Positions 8,723 through 16,637 of a stretch of 64,000 nucleotides of DNA are shown here, in pieces. Position 1 is the first letter of the stretch. Each line of letters begins with the position of its first letter. This DNA is from a virus, in IMG/VR virus record IMGVR_UViG_3300013093_000029, positions 27,255-91,254 of that record. One strand, given 5' to 3'. The position numbers were made by a program, and so were the translations under genes. Below the pieces are notes generated by a model, which saw only the letters and a list, made by a program, of their open reading frames with translations, made no database searches and was not told the origin of the DNA.

Positions 8723-9631
8723 TTAGTTATTTGTTGCGATTTGAACTGATACACCATTAACTGGTGAGTTAGGACTTACTACCCATGCTACTTTCTGATC
8801 AATAACAAATTGTACACCGTTAATTGGGTGTAAGGTTGCTGTACGATCACATAAGTGTTTAACATAGTAAGTATTACCATCGCTGTCTGTGGCTGTAATA
8901 GTCATCCAACCTGCACCTAACGGACCACCGTTTGTAACTACTAAAGCATTACCTGTTAGTACGCAATTATCTGTACCATCAGCGTTAGTTACATTGTAAC
9001 GACGAGCACCTTTCTGTGCGTTGATGTCTGCTAATTTAGCAATAGTTCCGCTAGAAATCCAAGCATTGGCCGCAATAACGTTAGCTGTAACATCTGGTGT
9101 GTATAATACCGCTGTTAATGCACCACCGTAACCTACGTCACCGAATGCAATAGTAGTACCTGCTAACGGTGCTGTGTTAGCACTTGACATAGTAACTACA
9201 TTAGTACCGTATACGTTAATAGATGTAATAGTTGCCGAGGCACTGAACCCTACGTTAGCTACCATACCTAAGTATAAACCAGATGTAGTTGAAACAGTAA
9301 CGTTGCCGTTAGCTGGATATACAGAAGTAGCAGTAACTACCACGTTAGATGGTTTAACAATTGAAATAGCCGGAGCCGTTACATAACCACTACCTGATGT
9401 AATTACTGACGTTGTTGCAATAACCCCGTTAGCAAATTCAGTATCGCCAACAACCGCTGTAATACCACCAATTGGACTTGGTGCTACTGTGAAGCTAATA
9501 CCTTGTGAATATGCTGTTCCTGGATTAGTAATAGTTACACTAGCTAGACCTTCGCCGCCTGCACCATCAAATACTTCGCCATCATTGACGTTACCAACGC
9601 CAAAATATTTTCTTTTAATTGGTCTTCCCAT
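8723..9631 (-). CDS. MGRPIK-type virion structural protein, 302 aa
   Basis: Begins MGRPIKRKYFG, a start shared with the next gene upstream and, from memory, with virion proteins of T4-like marine phages. Residues 28-105 have two 'GxxY/GY' beta repeats (ITNPGTAYSQGISF; VITSGSGYVTAPAISI). These, together with the following GLYLGMVANV and VVTMSSANTAP, also occur in the same order near residues 3840-3980 of the 4567-residue protein on the plus strand. The C-terminal third (MTITATDSDGNTYYVKHLCDR and HPINGVQFVIDQKVAWV) is separate. AAGGAG lies 7 bases before the ATG. Likely a head or tail decoration protein; role inferred. Confidence 0.65.
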   Translation of the reverse strand: MGRPIKRKYFGVGNVNDGEVFDGAGGEGLASVTITNPGTAYSQGISFTVAPSPIGGITAVVGDTEFANGVIATTSVITSGSGYVTAPAISIVKPSNVVVTATSVYPANGNVTVSTTSGLYLGMVANVGFSASATITSINVYGTNVVTMSSANTAPLAGTTIAFGDVGYGGALTAVLYTPDVTANVIAANAWISSGTIAKLADINAQKGARRYNVTNADGTDNCVLTGNALVVTNGGPLGAGWMTITATDSDGNTYYVKHLCDRTATLHPINGVQFVIDQKVAWVVSPNSPVNGVSVQIATNN

Positions 9632-9641
9632 GATATTCTCC

Positions 9642-10064
9642 TTAGTTTGTAGCTACGTTAGCCATTGTAGATGTAGCTGCAATTTGAATATCATAAGCCC
9701 AACGATTGCCATTCCAGTCGACTACCCAGTGATCTTGTAATTCTTTAGCATAGAATTGTGTACCTGTGTAGTCATAACATATAACACTTGCTTGACCGGC
9801 TGCTAGATTACCAATGTCTGTGTTACGTAGATACACTGTAGTGTTAGCGTTAAAACTTGAGCTGTCGGCTACATCAAATCTGTGTTTACTACGTTGTTTG
9901 TATGCAAAACCGTGTGCATGTGTTGTGCCTGTTGAGTCTGCATATTGGAAATCGATTGTGTATACGCCTGTTACTGCGTATGGTGCACCAATTGTACCAC
10001 CAATGCCACTAGCATATCCGATATCGTTTGTACTGCCTGATGTTAATTTAATAGGACGTCCCAT
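9642..10064 (-). CDS. MGRPIK-type small virion structural protein, 140 aa
   Basis: Begins MGRPIKLTSGSTND, sharing the first six residues with its downstream neighbour. The C-terminal 50 residues (VICYDYTGTQFYAKELQDHW then VVDWNGNRWAYDIQ) parallel the end of that neighbour (TYYVKHLCDRT; AWVVSPN), so the two are probably divergent relatives with different middles. AAGGAG precedes the ATG. The leader from the candidate late promoter is about 80 bases and contains two small hairpins. It is placed just downstream of the capsid gene block, consistent with a decoration protein. Confidence 0.6.
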   Translation of the reverse strand: MGRPIKLTSGSTNDIGYASGIGGTIGAPYAVTGVYTIDFQYADSTGTTHAHGFAYKQRSKHRFDVADSSSFNANTTVYLRNTDIGNLAAGQASVICYDYTGTQFYAKELQDHWVVDWNGNRWAYDIQIAATSTMANVATN

Positions 10065-10143
10065 TTGTTTTTCTCCTTATGGTTGGCGTTCTAGGCCTAC
10101 GCGGTGGGTGCCGCATAAACTCCCCTTACGGAGCGAACACATA

Positions 10144-10151
10144 TATTTATC
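10144..10151 (-). promoter_or_regulatory. Candidate late promoter (GATAAATA)
   Basis: GATAAATA on the minus strand, 80 bases before the ATG of the 140-residue gene. It is only five bases from the -35 box of the plus-strand promoter at 10157, so the two would face away from each other. Confidence 0.5.
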
Positions 10152-10156
10152 GTAGC

Positions 10157-10185
10157 TTGACTTTTAACAGCTTAGATAGTATAAT
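10157..10185 (+). promoter_or_regulatory. sigma70-type promoter TTGACT-17-TATAAT
   Basis: TTGACT at 10157-10162 and a perfect TATAAT at 10180-10185 with the optimal 17-base spacer. It lies 29 bases before a 108-residue gene with a strong ribosome site. This is the clearest host-type promoter in the window and differs from the GATAAATA sites before the virion genes. Confidence 0.8.
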
Positions 10186-10213
10186 TACGGTTCATTTGTA
10201 TAAGGAGTTTAAT

Positions 10214-10540
10214 ATGACTTGGTACAACGCAAAATACAAAGGTGTTAAGCCCGTTTTTAAGGGCGGTGCTACTAACTACAATACTATTAACGCTACTAAG
10301 AAATATGTAGAATATTTTTTAGACATACAAGACATGAATGAATTACTTAGAACTACTAAAAGTTTTGATATTAAAATGGATTTGTTATATTGTTTAGATA
10401 AGGCAGAAAGTAAACGTGCGTGGAATTTTAGGCATCCTAACTTTTGTCAAAAGGATGCTAACGTACTGCTACAAGCTGTAAGAAATGTTAAACGCAAAGA
10501 TGGCTATGATATAACAGAACGTTTTGAGTATTATGCTTAG
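10214..10540 (+). CDS. Small protein of unknown function, 108 aa (moron-like)
   Basis: I do not recognise the family. I chose the ATG at 10214 because AAGGAG lies 6 bases before it and the promoter at 10157-10185 ends 28 bases upstream; a longer frame from 10079 would place the promoter inside the gene. The protein starts MTWYNAKYKGVKPVFKGG and is basic (many Lys and Arg) with no membrane segment. About residues 28-80 look helical (INATKKYVEYFLDIQDMNEL). It is the only plus-strand gene inside a long minus-strand structural block and has its own promoter and terminator. A regulatory or host-takeover role is possible but not shown. Confidence 0.8.
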   Translation: MTWYNAKYKGVKPVFKGGATNYNTINATKKYVEYFLDIQDMNELLRTTKSFDIKMDLLYCLDKAESKRAWNFRHPNFCQKDANVLLQAVRNVKRKDGYDITERFEYYA

Positions 10541-10544
10541 ATAA

Positions 10545-10572
10545 AAAAATAGCACCCGAAGGTGCTATTTTT
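10545..10572. terminator. Bidirectional Rho-independent terminator
   Basis: A 12-base perfect stem (10545-10556 with 10561-10572; core AGCACC/GGTGCT) with the stable loop CGAA, flanked by A-run on the left and T-run on the right. It lies between the convergent ends of the 108-residue gene (plus) and the capsid gene (minus) and can stop both. Confidence 0.85.
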
Positions 10573-10597
10573 ATTTTCATATCCTAAAGAATAAATC

Positions 10598-11767
10598 TTA
10601 TTGGAATGATAGGTTGCTAATACCAATCGCTTCTAAGTAGTCAGCTGCATTACCTAGAGATGAAGCAGTATTTGTAAGCTCAGCATAACCATAACGTGTC
10701 ATAAAGCCTACTACTGGTTCAAACGTATTTGGATCTAGAACAACACCAGAACTCATTAGAGGCACATATGGGCAATAGAACGCAGCTGCATCAGCTTCGC
10801 TAGAACCTTTGTAACCTACTAATACTGCTGTACCTGTTGCTGCAAATGAGTTAACATAGATCTTCATAGCATTGTTTAAAGTACCAACTAGTTTTGTGTT
10901 AGTTGGAGCTTCGAAAGTACCTTCTGTTGAACGAGCAAAAGCTGAAGTTGTAGCAGATTGTAGTACTGTTAATGCTTCTGGACTTACAACTGCCCAGTTA
11001 GCTGCACCGCGACGTGTACGTTGAGCGATCAAGTTTGCAGCGCGGTTAATTAAAACTGCTAGAGCTGCGTGCTCGTCACCTACGAATGTAGCTGTACCAG
11101 ATACTGTAGCTTGGTTGTAGTTGTATGTGTTACCTGAAAGTGCCATTAGAGATGCTAAAATCTCTTGGTCAATTTCAACTGTAATTTCTTGAGCCAAAGC
11201 TGCCATAATTTCAGCTTCAACATCTAAACCGTGCATACTTTGTGCATCTTGAGCTGCCTCAAATGTCCAACGTGCGCTTAATTTACGTGTTTTAGCTTCA
11301 ACAACTTGTTTCAAGATTTGTACGTTGATACGGTTACCAGGTACACCTTCAAGTGTTGATGTTGAAGCTGCTTTACCTGCTGTTGTACCAGAGTACGCTG
11401 TTGCAATCTTGAATGGACTTAATGCCTCATCACCACCGTTTGTGCTGTCGCCTGAAGTTGCAGTAACTTGATCAGCGTAACGAACACGTAGAGTGTGGAT
11501 TTGAGCCACTGGGCCAGTCATTGGTTGTACACCAACGATTTCATTCGCAATAACTGTCGGCATTACACGACGAATTACTGGAAGAATAACGCGGTTTAAT
11601 GTAGCTACGTTACCAACAGCAGTAGCGCCACTGGTTGCAGTTTCCATCAAGTGTTTCTTAGTATTTTCTAAGATAACAGCCATTGTAGTTCTTTTAGAAC
11701 CTTGTAGACCTTCTAACAGGGCGTCTTTGGTCTCATTCCAACGGCCTTCTAATAGTTGGGTTGTCAT
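10598..11767 (-). CDS. gp23: Major capsid protein, gp23-like
   Basis: Forms the shell of the T4-type head. At 389 residues it is shorter than T4 gp23 (521) but close to marine T4-like forms. Recognisable segments include the N-terminal amphipathic stretch (LLEGRWNETKDALLEGLQG), VILPVIRRVMPTVIANEIVG (about 59-78), PMTGPVAQIHTLRVRY and WAVVSPEALTVLQ. Triplets of the L/I-x-E type that T4 prohead protease prefers occur near the N-terminus (ILE at 32-34, LME at 40-42). AAGGAAA precedes the ATG. It follows gp21 and gp22 in the same order as in T4 and ends at the terminator at 10545-10572. No separate gp24 vertex gene is seen in the window. Confidence 0.95.
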   Translation of the reverse strand: MTTQLLEGRWNETKDALLEGLQGSKRTTMAVILENTKKHLMETATSGATAVGNVATLNRVILPVIRRVMPTVIANEIVGVQPMTGPVAQIHTLRVRYADQVTATSGDSTNGGDEALSPFKIATAYSGTTAGKAASTSTLEGVPGNRINVQILKQVVEAKTRKLSARWTFEAAQDAQSMHGLDVEAEIMAALAQEITVEIDQEILASLMALSGNTYNYNQATVSGTATFVGDEHAALAVLINRAANLIAQRTRRGAANWAVVSPEALTVLQSATTSAFARSTEGTFEAPTNTKLVGTLNNAMKIYVNSFAATGTAVLVGYKGSSEADAAAFYCPYVPLMSSGVVLDPNTFEPVVGFMTRYGYAELTNTASSLGNAADYLEAIGISNLSFQ

Positions 11768-11796
11768 TTCTTATTTTCCTTAAAAAAAGTTTACTA

Positions 11797-12894
11797 CTAT
11801 TTTAGCCCTGCTAAACGTTTGATATCAATGACATTGTCACCGTTTTCAATTACGTCAATTTTAGCAGATTTATCACCTGTCACTTCTTTACGACTTTCAG
11901 CAATCATCACTTTCTCAGCTTTGACTGTTGGTGCGTTGTTTAGAACTGCTGGTAGATACTTATCGTATGCAGTTTGTAGTCTTTCTGTCTGCACACTCTC
12001 AAGAAGACTGATCATTACTTCAGCTTTCTCTTTGTTTAATGGTTTTAATAACTCTGTCATTTTCTCTTTACGAGCAATGCTTTCGTTAATAACTCGAACT
12101 TCACGGTTCTTAGTTTCAACTAATGCTTCTTTTTCAGCAATAACTTGTTTGCTTTCAGCTAATTGACGTTCTTTCTTAGCTAATTGAGCTTGAAGTTTAG
12201 CAAATTCTTTGTTCTCATTTAAGTGAGTAACAGCAAATTCTGCTGCGTATGCTTCAAATAAGCGACGACCGAACATGTTCTCACGAGCAGTTTGGATGTC
12301 TTCTTTTAGTTGAGCTAATTCTGACCCTAGGTTTTGTGCTACTGCTTCTTTAACAAGTTTAGAGCTACGTTTTACAAATGCTTGTTGTAATTCAGCTAAT
12401 TTTGATTTAGCTTCAGCAACAAGTTTAACTTTTGTTTCAACTACAGCTTGTTTGTCTTGTTCAAACTCTTTGATCTCTTCAGCTAATGCACGGATAACAA
12501 ATTTTTCTAACTTAGCAATGCTTTCGTTTTGAACTTTTTTATCTGTACGTAACTCTTTGATCTCTTCAGCTAATTTACCAACCATAAAGTCGTTAAATTT
12601 ACCTGTGCTTTCAACCATTTGACGTTTAAATTTCACGCGGTCTTCTGCAAGAGCTTGTTTCTCATCGGCGAACTCTTTAAGTTCAGCGGTAAGACTTTCA
12701 GTAACCATTTTGTCTAGAGCTTCAACCATTACAGCTTTGTCATGTGAATAGCGGTTTGCGAATTCTTCACGCAATTCAGCGCGAATCGTTTCACGTGCTT
12801 CATTAATTTGACTTTCCCAAGCTTCTGTAATAGCAGTTTGGGTAGACTCATTAATAATGCCGCTTTCCAACAATGGTTTGATAGCGTCTAACAT
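11797..12894 (-). CDS. gp22: Prohead core scaffold, gp22-like
   Basis: Assembly scaffold around which gp23 forms the prohead; in T4 it is digested by gp21. The 365 residues are highly charged and almost wholly helical coiled coil, with long Lys/Glu heptad runs (for example about residues 60-290: KQALAEDRVKFKRQM, EEIKELRTDKKVQNESIAKL). AGGAG precedes the ATG. The gene lies between gp21 and gp23, its canonical place. Assignment rests on coiled-coil character plus fixed gene order, since scaffold sequences diverge fast. Confidence 0.85.
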   Translation of the reverse strand: MLDAIKPLLESGIINESTQTAITEAWESQINEARETIRAELREEFANRYSHDKAVMVEALDKMVTESLTAELKEFADEKQALAEDRVKFKRQMVESTGKFNDFMVGKLAEEIKELRTDKKVQNESIAKLEKFVIRALAEEIKEFEQDKQAVVETKVKLVAEAKSKLAELQQAFVKRSSKLVKEAVAQNLGSELAQLKEDIQTARENMFGRRLFEAYAAEFAVTHLNENKEFAKLQAQLAKKERQLAESKQVIAEKEALVETKNREVRVINESIARKEKMTELLKPLNKEKAEVMISLLESVQTERLQTAYDKYLPAVLNNAPTVKAEKVMIAESRKEVTGDKSAKIDVIENGDNVIDIKRLAGLK

Positions 12895-12903
12895 TCTGAT
12901 CTC

Positions 12904-13545
12904 CTATTTAATTTTAAGATCTTTGATTAAGCGTGTTACATGCTCTTTCAAATACTTTTGTACTTTTTGATCTGCACTGGCTTCACGTGCCATTTCGAAT
13001 ACCTTACTGCCACCACGCATATTCATCAGTCCTTCGTAAATCGCTGTTGGATACGCATTAGGTGCGCTTGGTTGTGCAACTACATCTACTGTGACTATTT
13101 CAAAGTCACTTACTTTGCCATCAGCCTCGTTAACGTTACCGCTACCGCGACTAGATACGCCTAGTTTCACACCTGACTCTAACATAGTCTGAACTAACTG
13201 ACCCATTGGAGTAGGTAAAATCTTTAATTTGCCAAAGCCATTAGGTCCATCCATCCACATATCTGTAATCATGTGGCTTACACGGTCTAGGTTAATTTTC
13301 AAATCATCAGGGTGATCTACTTCGCCTAAAACGCTGTAGCCACCCTTGATTTGTTCATTTAACGTAGAAACGGCTTTTTCAATTTCATTTACAGGGTACA
13401 CACGCTCATTGTGATTACGTACACCACCTTGAATGAATATACCTTTCATATAACAGTTCTTGCCTTTGCCGTCATGTGAATCCTCAGTAAGGATCTCCAA
13501 TCTTGCCGCATCGTATGTTAAGTTTTCTTTAAGGTATAAAGCCAT
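12904..13545 (-). CDS. gp21: Prohead core protease, gp21-like
   Basis: Serine protease that processes the prohead. The 213 residues carry the family's usual blocks: NCYMKGIFIQGGVRNHNERVYP (about 30-51), GGYSVLGEVDHPDD with the probable catalytic His (about 71), and VKLGVSSRGSGNV with the probable catalytic Ser (about 131). DFEIVTVDVVAQPSAPNAYP follows. It sits directly before gp22 and gp23. Size agrees with T4 gp21 (212). Confidence 0.93.
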   Translation of the reverse strand: MALYLKENLTYDAARLEILTEDSHDGKGKNCYMKGIFIQGGVRNHNERVYPVNEIEKAVSTLNEQIKGGYSVLGEVDHPDDLKINLDRVSHMITDMWMDGPNGFGKLKILPTPMGQLVQTMLESGVKLGVSSRGSGNVNEADGKVSDFEIVTVDVVAQPSAPNAYPTAIYEGLMNMRGGSKVFEMAREASADQKVQKYLKEHVTRLIKDLKIK

Positions 13546-13558
13546 TTTTGTTTCCTAA

Positions 13559-14485
13559 TTAAGCACGTGGTTTAAGTGTGCTTTGTTTGTTTACTGGACG
13601 ACTACCGTCATTACCAGCTAATTTACCTTCACCAGCGCCTTTCTTCTCAGCACCGTGGCCGCCGTCACCTTTACCGTCCCAAACTTTCTTGCTACCTGGT
13701 ACGTTTTTGAATTGACCTGCGTGTGGTAAATCACCTTTCTTTTTAGCATTTGGATGTGGTGTTGTGCCATCTGGAGCAGTTTCTGCTTTACCAGTAGCAA
13801 TGTTTTTGCCGCTAGCTGAACCGGCACCTAGTGGATTTTTACCTGCTACAATACCTTTATCATTAACTGTTGGTTTTTGGCTACGTGCACCTGTACCAGC
13901 TAAAGCACCTTCTGAATTACCAGGAGCTGCTACTTTTTCTACATATTCACGAACGATAGATTCATCCAAATCTTCGTCGTCTTCTTCGTCTTCGTCATCT
14001 TCTTCTTTTGACTCGTACATGCCTTCCATTTCATCTTCAGCACCAAATTCTTCTTCGTGGCCAAATTCTGGATCATCAATACCGTCATGATGTTCTGGCT
14101 CGTGAGCTTCATCAGCCATTAGTGCATCAAATTCAGCTTTAAGTTCGTCAAGTGCATCTTCAAGATCTAAAACGCGATCTTCGATTTCTGCTTCTTCGTG
14201 TTCTTCGCCGCCAAATTCTTCTTCACCGCCGAATTCACCTTCTGTGTCTTCATCGCTACCAAAGTCTTCATCTTCTTCTTCAGAAATGCCTTCTTCGTCT
14301 GATGTAACTTCGTCAACTAAGTTTTCAACTTCGTTGCCGCCGATTGTTTCATCTAAATCTTCTTCTTCTACTAAGCTCTCATAGATGTCGCGAGATTTCT
14401 CAACAACGATCTGATGGAATAATTCACGAGCTTTGTCATTTTCATCATTAATGATGAACTCAACTAACTGTTCGTATTTGTTCAT
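13559..14485 (-). CDS. Acidic prohead core-associated protein, 308 aa
   Basis: Located between the portal side genes and gp21, the place of T4 gp67/gp68. The N-terminal 50 residues (MNKYEQLVEFIINDENDKAR) are helical. Residues about 40-175 are extremely rich in Glu and Asp (runs of EEED, DEDDEED), interrupted by a short coiled-coil segment. The last 130 residues are Gly/Lys/Ala-rich, positively charged and low in complexity. Such an acid-then-base layout suits a head core component. AAGGAG precedes the ATG. From memory, similar proteins occur at this point in T4-like marine phages. The exact T4 counterpart is uncertain. Confidence 0.7.
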   Translation of the reverse strand: MNKYEQLVEFIINDENDKARELFHQIVVEKSRDIYESLVEEEDLDETIGGNEVENLVDEVTSDEEGISEEEDEDFGSDEDTEGEFGGEEEFGGEEHEEAEIEDRVLDLEDALDELKAEFDALMADEAHEPEHHDGIDDPEFGHEEEFGAEDEMEGMYESKEEDDEDEEDDEDLDESIVREYVEKVAAPGNSEGALAGTGARSQKPTVNDKGIVAGKNPLGAGSASGKNIATGKAETAPDGTTPHPNAKKKGDLPHAGQFKNVPGSKKVWDGKGDGGHGAEKKGAGEGKLAGNDGSRPVNKQSTLKPRA

Positions 14486-14612
14486 TATGAACTCCTTGTG
14501 ATAATATAAGTTTCGAAACTTACATCTGTATGATGTATTATGTTTATATATTTACAAAATTTATTAAAAAGTGGGGTTTTATGCTATGTTTTTGAGTCAA
14601 AACGAGAGATAA

Positions 14613-14837
14613 CTACATTCCACCTTGTTCTTGCGGTGGTGCTTTGTATTGAATTTGCACAGCGTCAATCTTCTTTTCATGTTCTAATTTACGAATGTCA
14701 TTCATGATTCTTAGACGATTTAGCTGTTTTAAAGTTAATTTAGTCTTGCGGAGGTCTTTGAGTTTGATAACAGAATTGTCATCTTTCTCATCATAATATC
14801 CCGCAGGAGTAGGTTCAAGAATTTCAAATAGGTTCAT
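14613..14837 (-). CDS. Small conserved head-module protein, 74 aa
   Basis: Starts MNLFEILEPTPAGYYDEKDD; the middle is basic and helical (LKDLRKTKLTLKQLNRLRIM) and the end is Gln/Pro/Gly-rich. I chose the ATG at 14837; the frame could also start at a TTG at 14852, five residues earlier. No clear ribosome site precedes either. It lies directly after the portal gene, where T4 has the small gp67 prohead core protein, but it is not acidic like T4 gp67, so equivalence is only positional. Confidence 0.6.
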   Translation of the reverse strand: MNLFEILEPTPAGYYDEKDDNSVIKLKDLRKTKLTLKQLNRLRIMNDIRKLEHEKKIDAVQIQYKAPPQEQGGM

Positions 14838-14857
14838 AACGTTATTTACCAAAAATA

Positions 14858-16579
14858 TTATAAACCTAATCCGCCACCTTGTGAGCCAGCACCTGTGGGT
14901 GCGCTTTGAGGAGCACCTGCTTCTTGTGCGCCTCCTTGTGGCGTACCTTGTGCGCCTGCTTCCGGTGCTTCTTGTGGACTTAGAGTGTCCATATCTTGTT
15001 GCAGACCGGCATTTGTAACACCTACAGCACGTAGACCAGCTTGTGGTATTTCTGTATCTTCAACAGCACCGTTTTCTTGTGCCCATAATTCATCATTACG
15101 TTGCATTTCTTCTTCACTTAGGTCCAAGTAACGTTCTAATAAGAAACGTTTGCTCAAGTAAGGAATAGGCTCTAGCTGTGTAAATGTGCTAATACGAACT
15201 TGATCGACTTCTGCTTGACGATACTTAGCAAAGTTTTGTGGTTCGTTAAAACGCAATTCAAATAGTGCATTATCAATATTAATACCTCTCCAACGCATAA
15301 ACATCTTAAATTCGTTGTCAAGTTTTTCTGCAATCATCTTTTGAAGGCGCATACAATATTGATTAAAGCGCCACTCTTGGATCAATGCTGTGGTTGTTTT
15401 ACCGTCACTGAATGTACGTTCACCTTCATCTGTACCTGTAGGTAAGTATGAGCTAGGTATACGTAGACCACGGAACATTTTGTTAGTAAAATAACGCAGG
15501 TCAGTAATTTCACCTAGGTTTTGACCACCTGGGAATACATCTACGCTACTACCACGGCCGTCTGCTGTAACAGGGAAGAAATAATCCTCGTTCGTTGACA
15601 GTGGATTGTATGTAGCATCCATCATGTTAACACCGCCACCAGTTTGTGTAGGGATACGACGTTGGTGAATTTCATTTTTAACACGATCAACATAGGCCAT
15701 GGCCATGTGGGTTGGCATGTTACCTACGTCAATTTTGAATACACGACGTTCTGGTGCACGTTGTATGCGGTAAATGATAATACTATCTTCTAATAGTTCT
15801 TTTTGTTTAAAAATCTTAAAGATACTTTCTAATACACTAGTACCGAATGGCCAATTTAGGTCTAGACCTTCTGTTAGACTTAGATGTACTACGTGTTCTG
15901 CATCAATAACAGCTTCGTTTTTAGCATGACTAAAACGGCTACCCCCACTGTACGGAGTTTGCGGTTGTACATAACTACCACTAGGTCCACCTACTTGTGG
16001 GTGATTAATAAATGTATCACTCGAGCTTAAGGCTGTGGCTGTTAAGTTTTGGAAGTTAATATTTAGATCTTTGATAACATATTGTTCCGGCTTCTTGCCT
16101 TCTGCTTCGTTAACAATAACCTTAGTTACTTTAAACATTTCTGTCCAGTATAACTTAAAGTCTTCTGGATCACGTAGGAATACTTGATCACCGTACTTAA
16201 TACAGTTACGGAATAGTTTAAACAGGCGTTTGTTTAGGTCGTTTAATGTTACCCACTGTTGTAGTTGATCTTTTAGAATCTTAACTTCGTTGTCTGTTGG
16301 ATCTTCTTTGAAGAATAGGTCAAATCCTGTGCCGTTTTCAATGTTAGTTTGTGTACTAAACTCAGCAATAATGTCTAGGGCAGCATTAATTTCACTGTCC
16401 ATGTCCATTTGCTCGTATTGGTTGTATCGTTCTGTACGATTTGGATGCCCAATGTACACTTCTGGTAGTTGACTCGCAAAGTTGCGATAGCCTGCGTCTG
16501 GTAAATTATTATTACCACCGCCCAGTGGGCTCATCATACCGCTAGTGTTAGCAGTCTTAAAATACTTTTTCCACGCCAT
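14858..16579 (-). CDS. gp20: Portal vertex protein, gp20-like
   Basis: Forms the dodecameric portal through which DNA enters the head. The 573 residues include MDMDSEINAALDIIAEFSTQ (about 58-77), GTSVLESIFKIFKQKELLED, IIIYRIQRAPERRVFKIDVG (about 270-289), FFPVTADGRGSSVDVFPGGQ and RGLRIPSSYLPTGTDEGERT, all hallmark blocks of T4 gp20. The last 60 residues are Gln/Gly/Ala/Pro-rich and disordered. A candidate late promoter lies 20 bases upstream. It heads the head-module order gp20, small genes, gp21, gp22, gp23 as in T4. Confidence 0.96.
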   Translation of the reverse strand: MAWKKYFKTANTSGMMSPLGGGNNNLPDAGYRNFASQLPEVYIGHPNRTERYNQYEQMDMDSEINAALDIIAEFSTQTNIENGTGFDLFFKEDPTDNEVKILKDQLQQWVTLNDLNKRLFKLFRNCIKYGDQVFLRDPEDFKLYWTEMFKVTKVIVNEAEGKKPEQYVIKDLNINFQNLTATALSSSDTFINHPQVGGPSGSYVQPQTPYSGGSRFSHAKNEAVIDAEHVVHLSLTEGLDLNWPFGTSVLESIFKIFKQKELLEDSIIIYRIQRAPERRVFKIDVGNMPTHMAMAYVDRVKNEIHQRRIPTQTGGGVNMMDATYNPLSTNEDYFFPVTADGRGSSVDVFPGGQNLGEITDLRYFTNKMFRGLRIPSSYLPTGTDEGERTFSDGKTTTALIQEWRFNQYCMRLQKMIAEKLDNEFKMFMRWRGINIDNALFELRFNEPQNFAKYRQAEVDQVRISTFTQLEPIPYLSKRFLLERYLDLSEEEMQRNDELWAQENGAVEDTEIPQAGLRAVGVTNAGLQQDMDTLSPQEAPEAGAQGTPQGGAQEAGAPQSAPTGAGSQGGGLGL

Positions 16580-16598
16580 ATTTGTTTAACCTAGGTTG

Positions 16599-16606
16599 TA
16601 TTTATT
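16599..16606 (-). promoter_or_regulatory. Candidate late promoter (AATAAATA)
   Basis: AATAAATA on the minus strand, 20 bases before the portal ATG. Same spacing as the other octamers in the window; first base differs from the commoner GATAAATA. Confidence 0.4.
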
Positions 16607-16637
16607 ATTTAACTAAAATTACAGTTTGCTATAAATT

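Noticed and set aside
13764-14090. Serine-rich plus-strand frame opposite the acidic prohead gene
   Set aside because: It is the antisense of Glu/Asp codons (GAA/GAT) and has no ribosome site.
14533-14560. TATATAAA/GTAAATAT before the acidic prohead gene as a late promoter
   Set aside because: It does not match the NATAAATA pattern of the other ten sites.
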